DNA of 64,000 nt from Methylophaga sp. OBS1. Lineage in GTDB: Bacteria > Pseudomonadota > Gammaproteobacteria > Nitrosococcales > Methylophagaceae. Position 1 is the first letter of the stretch, and every line of letters starts with the position of its first letter. Below, piece after piece: positions 44,546 through 55,517 of the stretch. The position numbers were made by a program, and so were the translations under genes. Below the pieces are notes generated by a model. That model searched no databases. It saw only the letters and a list, made by a program, of their open reading frames with translations, and was not told the origin of the DNA. The stretch spans positions 62,001-126,000 of the forward strand of contig NZ_JAPDMS010000004.1 of assembly GCF_026319365.1 (NCBI RefSeq), in the 5' to 3' direction.

Positions 44546-46078
44546 TTACAAAAGCCCGCCCAGAATCGGATCCAGTAGGGCATCATCGACCTGGTCGATC
44601 AGGCCGTCATCATTACCTCCACCACCGCCGCTGTTGAGCAGTCCACCAGTCAGGCCACCGACGGTATCAGTAACCCCGCCAATCAGGTCACCGCCACCTG
44701 TGAGGTCACCCACACCAGTAACGCCACCTAGTAAGTCATTACCGCCGGTAAGTCCTTCCACCGTCTCAGTCACACCACCGAGCAGTTCATTGCCACCAGT
44801 CAGCCCCTCTACAGTATCCGTAACACCACCGAGCAGTTGATTGCCGCCAGTGAGGCCTTCAACTGTGTCAGTGATCGTACCAACGACACCATCAGTCTCC
44901 CCCAGGAGACCACCTTCGCCACCGGTCAGACCATCAACAGTGTCAGTCATAGTACCGACGATACCCTCCGTTCCGCCTAGCAGACCGCCTTCTCCGCCTG
45001 TCAGGCCATTGACCGTATCGGTCACCGTACCGACCACACCCCCGGTGCCGCCTAGCAAACCGCCCTCGCCACCAGTCAGACCTTCGACGGTTTCACCGAC
45101 TGTGCCCAGTACGCCATCGGTACCACCCAGCACTCCCCCCTCTTGTGAGCCAAGTACGGGTAAGTTACTGGTATCAAGTAAACCTGCCAGATCAAAGGCC
45201 TGCCCTTCGTCATCATCACTGACCGCAAGAATACCGCCAGTGTGAATAACCAATTGCCCCACACCTGAGACTGTACCTCCCGCTCCGGCAAGTACTGCAT
45301 TGTTGTCAGCTTTAAGCTGCTCACCCAGCACAACGACAGCGGTACCAGCCTGAGTAAGAATATTGTTCGCCAATGGTCCGACGATAAGCGCCTGGCCCAC
45401 AACTTTTGTAGTGCCGTCAATGTTACTGACCAGGGGTCTGACCACGGCGGTCAGTTCTGTTGTCAGCCCGGATAGCTGTCCATCTTCACCTACGAATGCC
45501 ACTGTGAGTGTATTACCGGTATCAGTAACAACCGCACCCAATGAGTCAACAGTGCCGCCCAGTTGTGTCAGGAGTCCAGTGGAATCATTGAGTTGAGCAA
45601 AGACAGGCAGGGTATTCAGGCTTTCGACTGTGTTTCCAACTGATGACACCGCCTCTCCGACTTCACCGACAGCACCGGTTGCACCTGCGAGCGTTGTGCC
45701 GACTGCATTGTCATTCTCGCTGATTGATCCAAGACCACTACTCAAACCATGACCAATGCTGCTGACCGCCTCTCCAGTGTTGGCGATAATGTCACCTGTA
45801 CCACTGGTGACAGCACCAGACCCCAGTAAGTCAATCTGGCTGACTGTATCACCCAAGGCACTCACCGTCTGACCAGCGCTGTCTACAATACCGCCACCAT
45901 CATCAACCAGCGTCTGAACACCAGTAGCGCCACCACCGCCGTTGCCACCGCCGCCGCCATCAACCATTTCACCGCCACCGGAACTCCTGACAGATTTACT
46001 GCTGCTCCCACTACAACCGGCTGACAGTGATAGCACCAATCCCAGAGCCACAACCTGTGCCAATTTTGTTTTTTCCAT
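44546..46078 (-). CDS. Gly-rich repeat lipoprotein (collagen-like/LGG repeat family)
   Basis: 510 aa from ATG 46078 (AGGG just upstream; a start 12 codons earlier is less likely). A lipoprotein signal with lipobox LSAGC (Cys ~22) is followed by a Gly/Ser/Asp linker (GGGGGNGGGG). Then come long hydrophobic-polar repeats without aromatic residues: imperfect ~20-residue units in the middle (for example GDTVSQIDLLGSG) and, from ~325 on, strict units such as GLTGGEGGLLGGTGGVVGTV repeated about eight times. The composition (Gly, Val, Thr, Leu, Asp; no Trp, no internal Cys) suggests an extended beta-solenoid-like or fibrous surface protein. Similar proteins in Acinetobacter and relatives are annotated as collagen-like, but no strict Gly-X-Y collagen is seen. 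Role possibly adhesion or matrix. Confidence 0.75.
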   Translation of the reverse strand: MEKTKLAQVVALGLVLSLSAGCSGSSSKSVRSSGGGEMVDGGGGGNGGGGATGVQTLVDDGGGIVDSAGQTVSALGDTVSQIDLLGSGAVTSGTGDIIANTGEAVSSIGHGLSSGLGSISENDNAVGTTLAGATGAVGEVGEAVSSVGNTVESLNTLPVFAQLNDSTGLLTQLGGTVDSLGAVVTDTGNTLTVAFVGEDGQLSGLTTELTAVVRPLVSNIDGTTKVVGQALIVGPLANNILTQAGTAVVVLGEQLKADNNAVLAGAGGTVSGVGQLVIHTGGILAVSDDDEGQAFDLAGLLDTSNLPVLGSQEGGVLGGTDGVLGTVGETVEGLTGGEGGLLGGTGGVVGTVTDTVNGLTGGEGGLLGGTEGIVGTMTDTVDGLTGGEGGLLGETDGVVGTITDTVEGLTGGNQLLGGVTDTVEGLTGGNELLGGVTETVEGLTGGNDLLGGVTGVGDLTGGGDLIGGVTDTVGGLTGGLLNSGGGGGNDDGLIDQVDDALLDPILGGLL

Positions 46079-46262
46079 TTCCCTACCCTCTAGAATGTTG
46101 AACCGTTCCATCAAAACGAATAATTGATATATTCGATACCTTTATCGGGGATAATAGCTAATATTTTAGATAATTTCTAGATAGTTTTCTGTTTTTTGAT
46201 AAAGGCTACACTATTTTTCGGAATACTCGGAAACAAAATCAACCTGAACAGGTGGTTTGGAC

Positions 46263-46299
46263 AAAAAAAAGCCCCGGCTGATAAATCAGCCAGGGCTTT
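46263..46299 (-). terminator. Terminator of the pnp transcript
   Basis: The stem (GCCC-C-GGCTGAT with AA loop and ATCAGCC-A-GGGC) is followed on the minus strand by eight T (AAAAAAAA at 46263-46270 on the plus strand). It lies ~28 bases after the pnp stop and closes the operon. The adjoining 46079-46262 stretch is AT-rich and otherwise empty apart from the presumed promoter of the lipoprotein. Confidence 0.9.
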
Positions 46300-46326
46300 G
46301 TCAGGATTCGCCTTTTAGGGCATTAA

Positions 46327-48420
46327 TCAGTCTTCAGCGCTTTCATTTACCGCTTTCATGCTCAAACGAATGCGGCCCTGACGGTCCACTTCCAGCACTT
46401 TGACTTTGATCATATCGCCTTCGGAGAGCTTGTCACCGACATTCTCAACACGCTCATCAGAGATTTGTGAGATATGCACAAGCCCGTCTTTGCCAGGCAA
46501 AATGGTGACGAAAGCACCAAAGTCCATCAGTTTAGCGACACGACCTTCATAGATTTTACCAACTTCAACTTCGGCAGTGATGTCTTCCACCCGACGCAGA
46601 GCGGCCTGGCCGGCATCATAATCAGCAGAGAAGATCATCACGGTACCATCGTCCTGAATGTCGATAGTAGCGCCGGTTTCTTCAGTAATCGCACGAATCG
46701 TCGCACCACCTTTACCAATTACATCACGGATTTTATCGGCGTTGATTTTCACCGTGATGATACGCGGTGCGAATTTCGACATCTCGGTACGGTGAGTGGA
46801 GATCACAGCGTTCATCTTATCGAGGATATGCAGACGACCATCACGGGCCTGGGCCAGTGCAGTGCGCATGATTTCTTCATTGATACCTTCAATCTTGATA
46901 TCCATCTGCAGTGCCGTGACACCTTTTTCGGTACCGGCGACTTTAAAGTCCATATCACCCAGGTGATCTTCATCACCGAGGATATCGGTCAAAACGGCAT
47001 AACCATCAGTCTCTTTAATCAGACCCATGGCAATACCGGCAACCGGCGCTTTAATCGGCACACCGGCATCCATCAGTGCCAGACTGGTACCACAGACAGA
47101 AGCCATCGAGCTTGAGCCGTTTGATTCGGTGATTTCAGAGACCACACGAACCACGTAAGGGAATTCTTCTGCCGATGGCATGACTGCAGCGATACCACGC
47201 TTGGCCAGTTTACCGTGGCCGATTTCACGACGTTTGGGAGAACCGACAAAACCGGTTTCACCGACACAGTATGGCGGGAAGTTATAGTGCAGCATGAAAC
47301 GGTCACGATACTCACCTTCGACCGCATCAATCATCTGGGCATCTCGCTCAGCGCCCAGTGTAGCAACGACCATAGCCTGGGTTTCACCACGGGTGAACAG
47401 GGCTGAGCCATGAACACGTGGCAGCAAAGTGGTTTCGACAAAGATAGGACGGACACTCTTGGTGTCACGACCATCGATACGTGGGTCACCGGCAATGATC
47501 TTGCCGCGAACCAATTCTTTTTCCAGTTTGGAAAAGACATTCTTTACCTGATCTTCTGTCAGATCAGATTCTTCAGTGACCAGCGCTTCAACCGCAGCTT
47601 GGCGTACATTGCTCAGTTGATCCAGACGCGCCAGTTTGTCACTGATGGCGTAAGCTTCTTTAATGCCTTCGTATGCCTGAGACTTAACCGTGTTGTACAG
47701 CGTTTCGTCTTTCTCAGGTGCAGTCCAGTCCCAGGCGGGTTTACCGGCCTCGGCCTGCAGCTCTTTGACCAGATTAATCGCAGTCTGCATTTGCTGATGA
47801 CCGAACATCACCGAGCCCAGCATCACTTCTTCCGGCAGTTCAGAGGCTTCAGATTCCACCATCAGAACGGCACTTTCGGTACCCGCAACAACCAGATCCA
47901 GCGCACTGTTATCCAGTTGGGCTTTGCCCGGGTTCAGTACATACTGACCATCAACATAACCGACACGGGCCGCACCCAGCGGTCCATTGAAAGGAATACC
48001 GGATATAGCCAGTGCTGCAGAAGCACCAATCATCGCAGGAATATCAGGATCGATTTCCGGGTCCAGCGCAACGACGGTCGCAATCACCTGAACTTCGTTG
48101 AGGAAGCCTTTAGGGAAAAGCGGACGCAGTGGACGGTCAATCAGACGTGAGGTCAGCGTTTCTTTTTCACTGGGGCGACCTTCACGTTTGAAAAAGCCAC
48201 CCGGGATTTTACCGGCAGCGTAGGTCCGTTCCTGATAGTTAACAGTTAAAGGAAAAAAATCCTGGCCGGGGGAGACGTCTTTTTTACCGACCACAGTTAC
48301 CAGTACGGAGGTTTCACCAAGGCTGGCAATAACGGCACCGCCAGCCTGACGGGCAATTTTTCCGGTTTCCAGACTAAGCTGGTGCTCACCGAATTGAACT
48401 GTCTTCTTTACTGAGTTCAC
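46327..48420 (-). CDS. pnp: Polynucleotide phosphorylase
   Basis: 697 aa from GTG 48420, with AAGGA eight bases upstream. Two RNase PH-like domains (about 1-230 and 310-540) flank a helical linker. The active-site region includes [20 protein letters not shown] (~77-96) and the phosphate-binding [10 protein letters not shown] (~436-445). KH domain [20 protein letters not shown] (~562-581) and S1 domain (~617-690, [19 protein letters not shown]) complete it. PNPase degrades RNA 3' to 5' by phosphorolysis and is part of the degradosome. It follows rpsO across a hairpin at 48506-48540, the same arrangement as E. coli rpsO-pnp. Confidence 0.98.
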   Translation of the reverse strand: MNSVKKTVQFGEHQLSLETGKIARQAGGAVIASLGETSVLVTVVGKKDVSPGQDFFPLTVNYQERTYAAGKIPGGFFKREGRPSEKETLTSRLIDRPLRPLFPKGFLNEVQVIATVVALDPEIDPDIPAMIGASAALAISGIPFNGPLGAARVGYVDGQYVLNPGKAQLDNSALDLVVAGTESAVLMVESEASELPEEVMLGSVMFGHQQMQTAINLVKELQAEAGKPAWDWTAPEKDETLYNTVKSQAYEGIKEAYAISDKLARLDQLSNVRQAAVEALVTEESDLTEDQVKNVFSKLEKELVRGKIIAGDPRIDGRDTKSVRPIFVETTLLPRVHGSALFTRGETQAMVVATLGAERDAQMIDAVEGEYRDRFMLHYNFPPYCVGETGFVGSPKRREIGHGKLAKRGIAAVMPSAEEFPYVVRVVSEITESNGSSSMASVCGTSLALMDAGVPIKAPVAGIAMGLIKETDGYAVLTDILGDEDHLGDMDFKVAGTEKGVTALQMDIKIEGINEEIMRTALAQARDGRLHILDKMNAVISTHRTEMSKFAPRIITVKINADKIRDVIGKGGATIRAITEETGATIDIQDDGTVMIFSADYDAGQAALRRVEDITAEVEVGKIYEGRVAKLMDFGAFVTILPGKDGLVHISQISDERVENVGDKLSEGDMIKVKVLEVDRQGRIRLSMKAVNESAED

Positions 48421-48505
48421 TCTTTTTTCCTTATCTTCTTCATTCTCAATGCCGGACCTGTTCCAGCACTGATTAAAACTGACAAACTTAAACTTAATAA
48501 ACGAA

Positions 48506-48540
48506 TATGCCCCTGAAACTGCAACAGCTTCAGGGGCATA
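48506..48540 (-). ncRNA. rpsO-pnp intergenic RNA hairpin (RNase III/attenuation site)
   Basis: A perfect 12-bp inverted repeat (TATGCCCCTGAA / TTCAGGGGCATA) with an 11-base loop lies 86 bases before pnp. In E. coli the corresponding spacer has an rpsO terminator and an RNase III-processed hairpin used for pnp autocontrol. The weak T-run after this one favours partial termination or processing. Confidence 0.6.
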
Positions 48541-48612
48541 TCTTATATCATCGATCCCAGTCTATTGATGACAGTCTGGGGTCGCTGCATATAATCGGTC
48601 ACCAGATTCAAC

Positions 48613-48882
48613 TTAGCGACGCAGGCCTAATTCAGCAATCAGGGCACGGTAACGTTCGATATCAGTTTTTCTCAGGTAGTCGAGCATCTTACGACGGCTA
48701 CTGACCATTTTCAGCAGGCCCTGACGCGAATGGTGATCGTGCGTATTGGTTTTGAAGTGATCCGACAGGTTGTTGATGCGCGCAGTCAACAGGGCAACCT
48801 GGACTTCCGCTGAACCTGTATCACCTTCAGAACGTGCGTGTTTGCTGATAATTTCTTTCTTTTGCTGTGCAGAAATAGACAT
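48613..48882 (-). CDS. rpsO: 30S ribosomal protein S15
   Basis: 89 aa from ATG 48882 with GGAG seven bases before it, equal to E. coli S15. The conserved segments [20 protein letters not shown] (~20-39), [19 protein letters not shown] (38-56) and [16 protein letters not shown] (~58-73) contact 16S rRNA helices 20-22. S15 is a primary binder that nucleates the 30S platform and represses its own mRNA. It lies between truB and pnp in the canonical order. Confidence 0.98.
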   Translation of the reverse strand: MSISAQQKKEIISKHARSEGDTGSAEVQVALLTARINNLSDHFKTNTHDHHSRQGLLKMVSSRRKMLDYLRKTDIERYRALIAELGLRR

Positions 48883-49020
48883 TGAATACTCCAACTTTTT
48901 GCAGCCCTATGGCTTGCAGTTAAATTCTGAACTGTTCCAGCCGATCTCAACCAGAACAGCCAACCCTTCAAGAGCTGAGAATTTTACCGACTTTCTCTTT
49001 GCTAAACAAGGAGAACGTCA

Positions 49021-49944
49021 TCAAACCGCAGCGACAAACAAACGTTTTGGCTTGACTACTCCATCTGGCGACATTTCACCCAAGCCCATAAATTTTTCAT
49101 TCTGATCAAATAAGCGGACGTTTGCGCGCTCATAGTCCTGTTCGACCTGAATCGACTGCCCATAACTCAGCGTCCTGCTGGCTGATTCATCAAGATTGAT
49201 AACCGGCCAGTCCGGCAAGGCATTCTCCGCCGCTTCCAACTGCTCATCGAGCGCGTCAAGTTGGCCGGTTTCGCGGCTTTCCGCCAATTGTTCCAGGCTC
49301 ACGGCATCACTCAGCGCATAACCGGCTACCCGGGTCCGGCGCAACATGGTGACATGACCACCAGTGCCCAGCTTATGGCTGATATCCTCGACCAGCGTCC
49401 GGATATAGGTGCCTTTGCTGCAGCGTACCGACAAGGTAAAACTGTCCTGACTACAATCCAGTAATTCAATCCCGTAAATTGTGATGCGACGGGCCTTACG
49501 CTCGACTTCCTTGCCCTGACGAGCCAGTTTGTAAAGCGGTTGACCTTGATATTTCAGGGCTGAAAACATCGGCGGTACCTGATCCTGCTCCCCAATAAAG
49601 CCAGTCAGAATCTGTTGTAGCTGTGTTTCATCAAATTCAGGCACCGACTGCTCATCAATGATCTCACCATCAGCATCGCCGCTGTCAGTGGTGATACCCA
49701 GCCTGCAGGTGACGGCATATTCCTTGTCCGCATCAAGCAGGTAACCGGATATTTTGGTCGCCTCTCCCAGGCAAATAGGTAAGACGCCACTGGCGAGTGG
49801 ATCGAGACTACCGGTATGACCGGCTTTTCTGGCGTCAAACAGTCGTTTGACCTGTTGCAGAACATGATTGGAGCTGTGACCGCTGGGTTTGTCTACCACC
49901 ACAATTCCGGTGATATCGCGGCCTTTTTTGTTTCGTCTTGCCAT
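49021..49944 (-). CDS. truB: tRNA pseudouridine-55 synthase TruB
   Basis: 307 aa from ATG 49944 (MARRNKKGRDITGIVVVDKP), the conserved family start; the open frame upstream overlaps rbfA and is rejected. The catalytic Asp lies in GHTGSLDPLASGVLPICLGEATK (starting ~41). CRLGITTDSGDADGEI (~77-92) and CSKGTYIRTLVEDISHKLG (~172-190) are the other TruB motifs; a C-terminal PUA-like portion follows. The enzyme makes pseudouridine 55 in the T-loop of all tRNAs and helps them fold. It follows rbfA with a 13-base gap. Confidence 0.97.
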   Translation of the reverse strand: MARRNKKGRDITGIVVVDKPSGHSSNHVLQQVKRLFDARKAGHTGSLDPLASGVLPICLGEATKISGYLLDADKEYAVTCRLGITTDSGDADGEIIDEQSVPEFDETQLQQILTGFIGEQDQVPPMFSALKYQGQPLYKLARQGKEVERKARRITIYGIELLDCSQDSFTLSVRCSKGTYIRTLVEDISHKLGTGGHVTMLRRTRVAGYALSDAVSLEQLAESRETGQLDALDEQLEAAENALPDWPVINLDESASRTLSYGQSIQVEQDYERANVRLFDQNEKFMGLGEMSPDGVVKPKRLFVAAV

Positions 49945-49957
49945 ACACTTGAATGGT

Positions 49958-50335
49958 TCAGTCGTCTTCCTGACGGTTGGATGCATTGGCACGGGCAATC
50001 AACTCATCCATTTTGAAACCGTTTTCCAGGCTTTGGTCATAAACAAACTGCAGTTCGGGAATGTTGCGCAGCTTGACCCGCCCCGCAAGTCCGCGGCGCA
50101 GGTAGCCGGCGGCACTGTTGAGCCCTTTCAGACATTCAGCCGCATCCTGTTCCGATTCAAAGCCGTTGAGGCGAGTGACATAAACCTTGGCGTATTTGAG
50201 ATCGGCGGTGACATCAACATGAGACACTGTCGCCATACCCACCCGGGGATCCGAGACCTCACGCTGAATCATCAGCGCGAGTTCACGCATTATCACTTCG
50301 CCAAAACGATTTGTTCGACTGTATTCTCTGGCCAT
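49958..50335 (-). CDS. rbfA: Ribosome-binding factor A
   Basis: 125 aa. The KH-like fold begins REYSRTNRFGEVIMRELALM and contains VTADLKYAKVYVTRLNG (~42-58), with the A-x-x-Y-V element of the family. The start ATG shares one base with the infB TAA stop (TAATG). RbfA binds immature 30S subunits and helps form the 16S rRNA 5' helix, mainly in the cold. The order infB-rbfA-truB is universal in gammaproteobacteria. Confidence 0.97.
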   Translation of the reverse strand: MAREYSRTNRFGEVIMRELALMIQREVSDPRVGMATVSHVDVTADLKYAKVYVTRLNGFESEQDAAECLKGLNSAAGYLRRGLAGRVKLRNIPELQFVYDQSLENGFKMDELIARANASNRQEDD

Positions 50336-53121
50336 TATAGTGTCGGCTTAACCTCAACCCGTTCGTAGACTTCGATCTGGTCGCCGGGTTTGACGTCTTT
50401 GTAGTTCTTCACACCAATACCGCATTCAACGCCGGCATTCACTTCATTAACATCGTCCTTGAAGCGACGCAGTGACTCGAGTTCACCTTCGTAAATCACC
50501 ACGTTGTCACGCAGTACGCGAATCGGATTATTACGCTTGACGGTGCCTTCCAATACCAGACAACCAGCAATGTCACCGAATTTCGGTGAACGGAACACAT
50601 CATCAACTCGGGCAAGACCGATGATTTCATCACGGAATACCGGTTCCAGCATGCCGGTCATAGCCTTGGTTACCACATCCAGCAAGTCATAAATGATGCT
50701 GAAGTACTGTACATCTAGGCCTTTTTCAGCAATCACCTTGCGTGCGGCGTTATCAGCACGAACATTAAAGCCAATCAAAATCGCATCAGAGGCCGCTGCC
50801 AGTTGCGCATCAGTTTCATTGATACCACCGACACCAGAGCCAACTACGCGGACTTTCACCTGATCCGTAGACAGTTTCTGCAGCCCCTGGCTGACGGCTT
50901 CAACCGAACCGTGAACATCCCCTTTGATGACCACGTTGAGAGTTTTGACATCGCCCTCTTCCATCTTGTTGAACATGTCATCCAGCTTCGCAGCCTGTTG
51001 CTGTGCCATTTTCTGTTCACGCGCTTTGGTATGACGGAAATCGGCAATCTCACGGGCGGTTTTGTCATCCGGTGCTGCCTGCAGTTCATCACCGGCAGCC
51101 GGCGTACCTGACAGACCCAGCAACTCTACCGGTGTGGATGGACCCGCCGTGTCGACCTGTTCGCCTTTTTCGTTAAACATGGCGCGTACACGGCCATACT
51201 CCTGACCGACTACCACGATATCGCCCTTGTTCAGGGTACCCTGTTGAACCAGTACAGTGACCACTGTTCCGCGGCCTTTATCCAGGCGCGCTTCAATGAC
51301 AGTACCATGCGCCGGACCTTTTTCAGGTGCTTTCAGCTCCATGATTTCAGCTTGCAGTGAAATGGCTTCCAGCAGATCTTCCACGCCTTCACCCGTCAGT
51401 GCCGATACCGGTACAAACTGCACGTCACCACCCCAGTCTTCGGGGATGACTTCGTGGTTAGCCAGTTCCTGCTTGACGCGGTCCGGATTCGCTTCCGGCT
51501 TGTCCATTTTGTTAACGGCAACGATAACAATAGACTCTGCTGCTTTGGCGTGTTGAACGGCTTCAATGGTCTGCGGCATGACACCATCGTCTGCTGCGAC
51601 AACCAGCACAACGATATCCGTGACTTTAGCACCGCGTGAACGCATCTCGGTAAAGGCTGCGTGACCCGGGGTATCCAGGAATGCGATCTCACCGCGACTG
51701 GTTTCAACCCGGTAAGCACCGATGTGCTGTGTGATACCACCGGCTTCACCTGAAGTCACCTTGGTGCGGCGGATATAATCGAGCAGTGAAGTTTTACCAT
51801 GATCGACGTGACCCATGACCGTGACTACCGGTGCCCGGGTAACCGCTTCGCCAAGGTCTTCGTCCGAGACCTGCAGCGCTTCTTCCACTTCATTTTCACG
51901 AATCGGTTTGGCGACATGGCCCATTTCTTCGACCACGATGACAGCGGTGTCCTGATCCAGTACCTGATTGATCGTGGCCATGGTACCCAGCCCCATCAGG
52001 GCTTTGATAACCTCACCCGCCTTGACTGACATACGCTGTGCCAGATCAGACACGTTGATGGTTTCCGGAACATTAACCTCACGTACCACCGGCGCAGTCG
52101 GTTTGGAGAAGCCGTGTTCCTGATCTCTGACTGCAACACGACCTGCTGCCGCCCCTTTTTTCTTCTTGCGGCGACCACCTTTACCTTCGCTAACGTGTAA
52201 CTCTTTACGCTCAAAGTCATCGTCATCTTCACGGCGACCACCACGGCGGGCAGACTTACCACGCTCATGCTTGGCTTCTGCGTCCTTGGTTTTACGCGCT
52301 GCGGCTTTTTGTTCTTTTGCCTGCGCTTCGGCAGCCGCCGCTTTAGCTTCTTCGCGGGCCTTCTCCAGCGCCTCTTCTTCCTCACGGGCTTTACGCTTGG
52401 CTTCAAGGGCTTTTTCCGCCTCAATACGGGCCAGATTGGCAGCACGACGCTTGGCGTCAGCCTCTTCCAGCTTTTTATGGGCCAGTTGCGAGGCTGTCAG
52501 TTGTTCTTCTTCTTTCTGTTTGCCTTTGGCGGCAGGCTTTTTGGCCTTGGCTTCGGCTTCAATCGCTTTTTGCTCTTCTTCAGCAGCGCGCTGCGCTTCT
52601 TCGTTTGCCTTGTTTTCAGCCTCAATGGCAGCAGCGACTTCGGCCGCTTCCTGTTCATCCAGTTGCTGCTTCAGGCGAGCCGCTTCTTCCTGCTTGCGTT
52701 TGGTTTCCAGCAGGCGCTGTTCTTCCTGACGCGCTACCTCAGCCGCATGCTCCTCGGCTGCTTTTTGCTTGAGCAAATCTTCAGCGGCAGCATTAGGCTG
52801 TTCGGCTTCGCCACGCTTAACGTAAGTACGCTTTTTTCTGACTTCAACACTGACGCTTTTGCCGCCACGTGCCGAGCCACCCAGTTTGATTTCACTGACC
52901 GACTTCCGCTTCAGTGTGATCTTTCTTGGCGATGAGGCATCACTGTCATCAGATTTGCCATGGCGCTGCTGCAGAAACTTGAGCAATGTCTGCTTTTGCT
53001 CTTCGGTAATCAGATCATCAGGCTTTGAGACGTTAATCCCCGCTTCATTCAGCTGTTCGACCAATCGTTCAGCTGTGATTCCGACTGTGCCAGCCAGGTC
53101 TTTAACCCTCATGTCACTCAT
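50335..53121 (-). CDS. infB: Translation initiation factor IF-2
   Basis: 928 aa from ATG 53121 (GGGAG upstream). N-terminal IF2N domain (~1-50), then a long Ala/Glu/Lys/Arg-rich linker (~90-340) of low complexity. The GTPase domain has G1 [13 protein letters not shown] (~435), DTPGHAAF (G3) and NKMD (G4), and the C-terminal domains bind fMet-tRNA (ending [10 protein letters not shown]). IF-2 delivers initiator tRNA to the 30S subunit. It lies three bases after nusA, with rbfA overlapping its stop. Slightly longer than the E. coli protein (890), because of the linker. Confidence 0.98.
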   Translation of the reverse strand: MSDMRVKDLAGTVGITAERLVEQLNEAGINVSKPDDLITEEQKQTLLKFLQQRHGKSDDSDASSPRKITLKRKSVSEIKLGGSARGGKSVSVEVRKKRTYVKRGEAEQPNAAAEDLLKQKAAEEHAAEVARQEEQRLLETKRKQEEAARLKQQLDEQEAAEVAAAIEAENKANEEAQRAAEEEQKAIEAEAKAKKPAAKGKQKEEEQLTASQLAHKKLEEADAKRRAANLARIEAEKALEAKRKAREEEEALEKAREEAKAAAAEAQAKEQKAAARKTKDAEAKHERGKSARRGGRREDDDDFERKELHVSEGKGGRRKKKKGAAAGRVAVRDQEHGFSKPTAPVVREVNVPETINVSDLAQRMSVKAGEVIKALMGLGTMATINQVLDQDTAVIVVEEMGHVAKPIRENEVEEALQVSDEDLGEAVTRAPVVTVMGHVDHGKTSLLDYIRRTKVTSGEAGGITQHIGAYRVETSRGEIAFLDTPGHAAFTEMRSRGAKVTDIVVLVVAADDGVMPQTIEAVQHAKAAESIVIVAVNKMDKPEANPDRVKQELANHEVIPEDWGGDVQFVPVSALTGEGVEDLLEAISLQAEIMELKAPEKGPAHGTVIEARLDKGRGTVVTVLVQQGTLNKGDIVVVGQEYGRVRAMFNEKGEQVDTAGPSTPVELLGLSGTPAAGDELQAAPDDKTAREIADFRHTKAREQKMAQQQAAKLDDMFNKMEEGDVKTLNVVIKGDVHGSVEAVSQGLQKLSTDQVKVRVVGSGVGGINETDAQLAAASDAILIGFNVRADNAARKVIAEKGLDVQYFSIIYDLLDVVTKAMTGMLEPVFRDEIIGLARVDDVFRSPKFGDIAGCLVLEGTVKRNNPIRVLRDNVVIYEGELESLRRFKDDVNEVNAGVECGIGVKNYKDVKPGDQIEVYERVEVKPTL

Positions 53122-53124
53122 TGG

Positions 53125-54636
53125 TTACTCCCCTGCATCTGTTTTTTCGTCTGCAAACCATGACTCTCTGGCTTTCATGATCATTGCTGCAGCTTGCTCT
53201 TCGTTCATACCACCGATTTCGACCAGTTCATCTACGGCCAGCTCTGCTAAATCGTCCAGTGTGGTCACTTTGTTACTGGCCAGTGTCAGGGCCAGGTCGC
53301 GCGTCATGCCGTCCATATCCAGCAGTTCCTGTGACGGTGCTGCTGATTCCAGTTGTTCTTCGCTGGCAATCGCCCGGGTCAACAGCACATCACGTGCTCG
53401 TGAACGCAGTTCGGCAACGATATCTTCGTCAAACTCTTCGATGTCGAGCATTTCCTGCTCCGGCACATAGGCGACTTCTTCCAGAGAAGAGAAGCCTTCC
53501 TGAGCCAGAATCAGTGCGACGTCTTCATCCACATCCAGATCCGTCATGAAGGCCTGAATCAACTCACCGATTTCGCTCTCAGCTTTCTGATCAGCTTCGG
53601 ATGCTGACATAACGTTCAGTTCCCAGCCGGTCAGTTGGCTGGCCAGTCTGACGTTCTGACCACTACGACCGATTGCCTGAGAAAGCTGACCGTCTTCCAC
53701 CGCAATATCCATGCTGTGGGCATCTTCATCAACGACAATAGACAGTACCTCGGCAGGCGCCATGGCGTTAATGGCAAAACGCGCAGGATCTTCATCCCAG
53801 AGGATAATATCGACCCGTTCACCAGCCAGTTCATTGGTGACAGCCTGAACCCGTGAACCACGCATGCCAACACAGGCACCGACCGGATCGATACGGGATT
53901 CTTTGGCTTCAACCGCAATCTTGGCTCGCAGCCCCGGATCACGGGCAGCACCTTTAATTTCGATCATGCCATCGCTGATTTCCGGTACTTCCAGCGTGAA
54001 CAGCTCAATCAACAGTTGCGGTGCAACACGACTGACAATCAGTTGTGGACCACGCCCTTCGGGACGGATTTCTTTCAGATAGCCACGGATGCGGTCACCG
54101 GCACGGAAGCTTTCGCGTGGGATCATTTCCTCACGAGGCAGGAAGGCTTCTGCATTACCACCGAGATCCAATGTCACGTTACCGCGGTCAACTCGCTTGA
54201 CGGTGCCATGAATCATCTGACCGACTTTTTCACGGTACAGATCCACAACCTGCGCACGTTCGGCTTCGCGGACTTTCTGAACAATGACCTGCTTGGCAGT
54301 TTGTGCTGCGATACGGCCGAACTCAACCGATTCCATCGGTTCCTGAATGTAGCCACCGACCTCCGCTTCCGGGTCTTTTTTCCTGGCTTCTTCCAGAGTA
54401 ATCTGGGTTTCTTCGGATTCCAGTTCTTCTTCGTCTTCGACAACTAACCACTGACGGAAAGTCTCATAATTGCCGGTCACGCGATCAATTTTGACAGCGG
54501 CATCCAGCGCCATCTCATAACGTTTGCGGGTCGCCATCGCCAACGCGGCTTCAATAGCCTGAAAAATGACTTCCTTGCCCACGCCCTTTTCGTTGGACAT
54601 GGCATCGACCACCAATAAAATTTCTTTGTTATTCAT
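53125..54636 (-). CDS. nusA: Transcription termination/antitermination factor NusA
   Basis: 503 aa from ATG 54636 with GGGGG upstream. NTD (~1-130) binds RNA polymerase; S1 domain near 135-200 ([23 protein letters not shown]); KH1 and KH2 (~230-345), with [21 protein letters not shown] and [17 protein letters not shown]; then two acidic HhH repeats to the C-terminus, as in the long proteobacterial form. It promotes pausing, termination and rRNA antitermination. It sits between rimP and infB in the standard operon. Confidence 0.98.
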   Translation of the reverse strand: MNNKEILLVVDAMSNEKGVGKEVIFQAIEAALAMATRKRYEMALDAAVKIDRVTGNYETFRQWLVVEDEEELESEETQITLEEARKKDPEAEVGGYIQEPMESVEFGRIAAQTAKQVIVQKVREAERAQVVDLYREKVGQMIHGTVKRVDRGNVTLDLGGNAEAFLPREEMIPRESFRAGDRIRGYLKEIRPEGRGPQLIVSRVAPQLLIELFTLEVPEISDGMIEIKGAARDPGLRAKIAVEAKESRIDPVGACVGMRGSRVQAVTNELAGERVDIILWDEDPARFAINAMAPAEVLSIVVDEDAHSMDIAVEDGQLSQAIGRSGQNVRLASQLTGWELNVMSASEADQKAESEIGELIQAFMTDLDVDEDVALILAQEGFSSLEEVAYVPEQEMLDIEEFDEDIVAELRSRARDVLLTRAIASEEQLESAAPSQELLDMDGMTRDLALTLASNKVTTLDDLAELAVDELVEIGGMNEEQAAAMIMKARESWFADEKTDAGE

Positions 54637-54711
54637 CACGCCCCCAGTGGATTACGCAGCAAACTAATCCAACCCAGTTTTCTTTTATTAACCGACAATA
54701 ATACGCTTTTT

Positions 54712-55158
54712 TCAGGCAACAAGTCTTGCTTTACCCAACTTTGCCAGCGGCAATGCGTAGACTTCGCCATCCACTTCAATCAATATCTCACCGTTTTCAA
54801 ATCCCTGAAGCACACCTTTAAAATTTCGTCTGCCATTCACCGGCAGTTTCATGCTGATTTTGGCTTCAACACCGGCAAACCGCTCAAAATCACGGGCCTT
54901 GAATAAAGGCCGATCAAACCCGGGGGAAGAAACTTCCAGCAAATAGGCTGATCGAATCGGCTCCTCAACATCCAGGATACCGCTCACCTGATGACTGACC
55001 CGTTCGCAGTCTTCAATGCTGATACCCTGCTCGGCATCAATATAGATTCGCAGAATCGGGTCCGGCCCGCCTTGGATGTACTCCACACCAACCAGTTCGT
55101 AGCCGAGTGTCTCTATAGAAGACTCAATGAGTTGTTCAACCTGATCAGTGATGGCCAT
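54712..55158 (-). CDS. rimP: Ribosome maturation factor RimP
   Basis: 148 aa from ATG 55158 (MAITDQVEQLIESSIETLGY), the conserved start. LVGVEYIQGGPDPILRIYID (~22-41) and VSSPGFDRPLFKARDFERF (~76-94) are the family signatures, and the C-terminal Sm-like domain includes FENGEILIEVDGEVYALPL (~119-137). RimP is required for early 30S assembly. It opens the rimP-nusA-infB-rbfA-truB-rpsO-pnp operon, and a hairpin with T-run lies in its leader at 55205-55222. Confidence 0.96.
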   Translation of the reverse strand: MAITDQVEQLIESSIETLGYELVGVEYIQGGPDPILRIYIDAEQGISIEDCERVSHQVSGILDVEEPIRSAYLLEVSSPGFDRPLFKARDFERFAGVEAKISMKLPVNGRRNFKGVLQGFENGEILIEVDGEVYALPLAKLGKARLVA

Positions 55159-55517
55159 CGTTATCGCTTTACTCCAGGAGACAGAATCAAATCTCCAGAA
55201 AAACAAAAACCCCTTATAGGGGCCCGGAATCTACAAACATTGTGACGCGGGCGTTGCCAGTCCCGCTCTGCCTCGGTCAGCACGACACTAATCATCGTTA
55301 GCTGAGTTACTGACTTCCCAGAAAGCACAGAATAGTAACAAAACAAGCGCTTAACAGCAACAAAAACCGCTGGGACTCAGAGGGCTCACACTCGCACCGA
55401 CAGGAATAAAACTTGGGAATTAGCAGGATTGTTTCCTTTTTGCGAGATTCAGGCAACTCTACTGATGAAACACCTGTCGTTTTTTGATCTCTGACTCGTT
55501 AAATCTGGAGAAACAAC
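55159..55517. other. Leader of the rimP operon and spacer to the next gene
   Basis: About 360 bases with no gene. Read on the minus strand it contains a short terminator-like hairpin at 55205-55222, about 47 bases before rimP. The remainder probably holds the rimP operon promoter (minus) and the promoter of the small secreted protein (plus), whose GGAG ribosome site is at 55506-55509. Confidence 0.5.
55205..55222 (-). terminator. Possible attenuator in the rimP leader
   Basis: On the minus strand CCCCTATAAGGGG is followed by five T. The 5-bp stem is short but GC-rich. It sits in the 5' leader of rimP, where NusA-dependent attenuation of the operon is known in E. coli. Confidence 0.5.

Noticed and set aside
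46130..46150. TGATATATTCGATAC near the lipoprotein gene as a sixth Zur-like box
   Set aside because: The spacing and the second half-site do not fit the 7-1-7 pattern.
52166..52935. Long open frames antisense to infB
   Set aside because: Low-complexity shadows of the Ala/Glu/Lys linker of IF-2; no start signals.
55223..55517. A second tRNA in the rimP leader, as next to metY in E. coli
   Set aside because: No cloverleaf can be drawn; only a short terminator-like hairpin is present.
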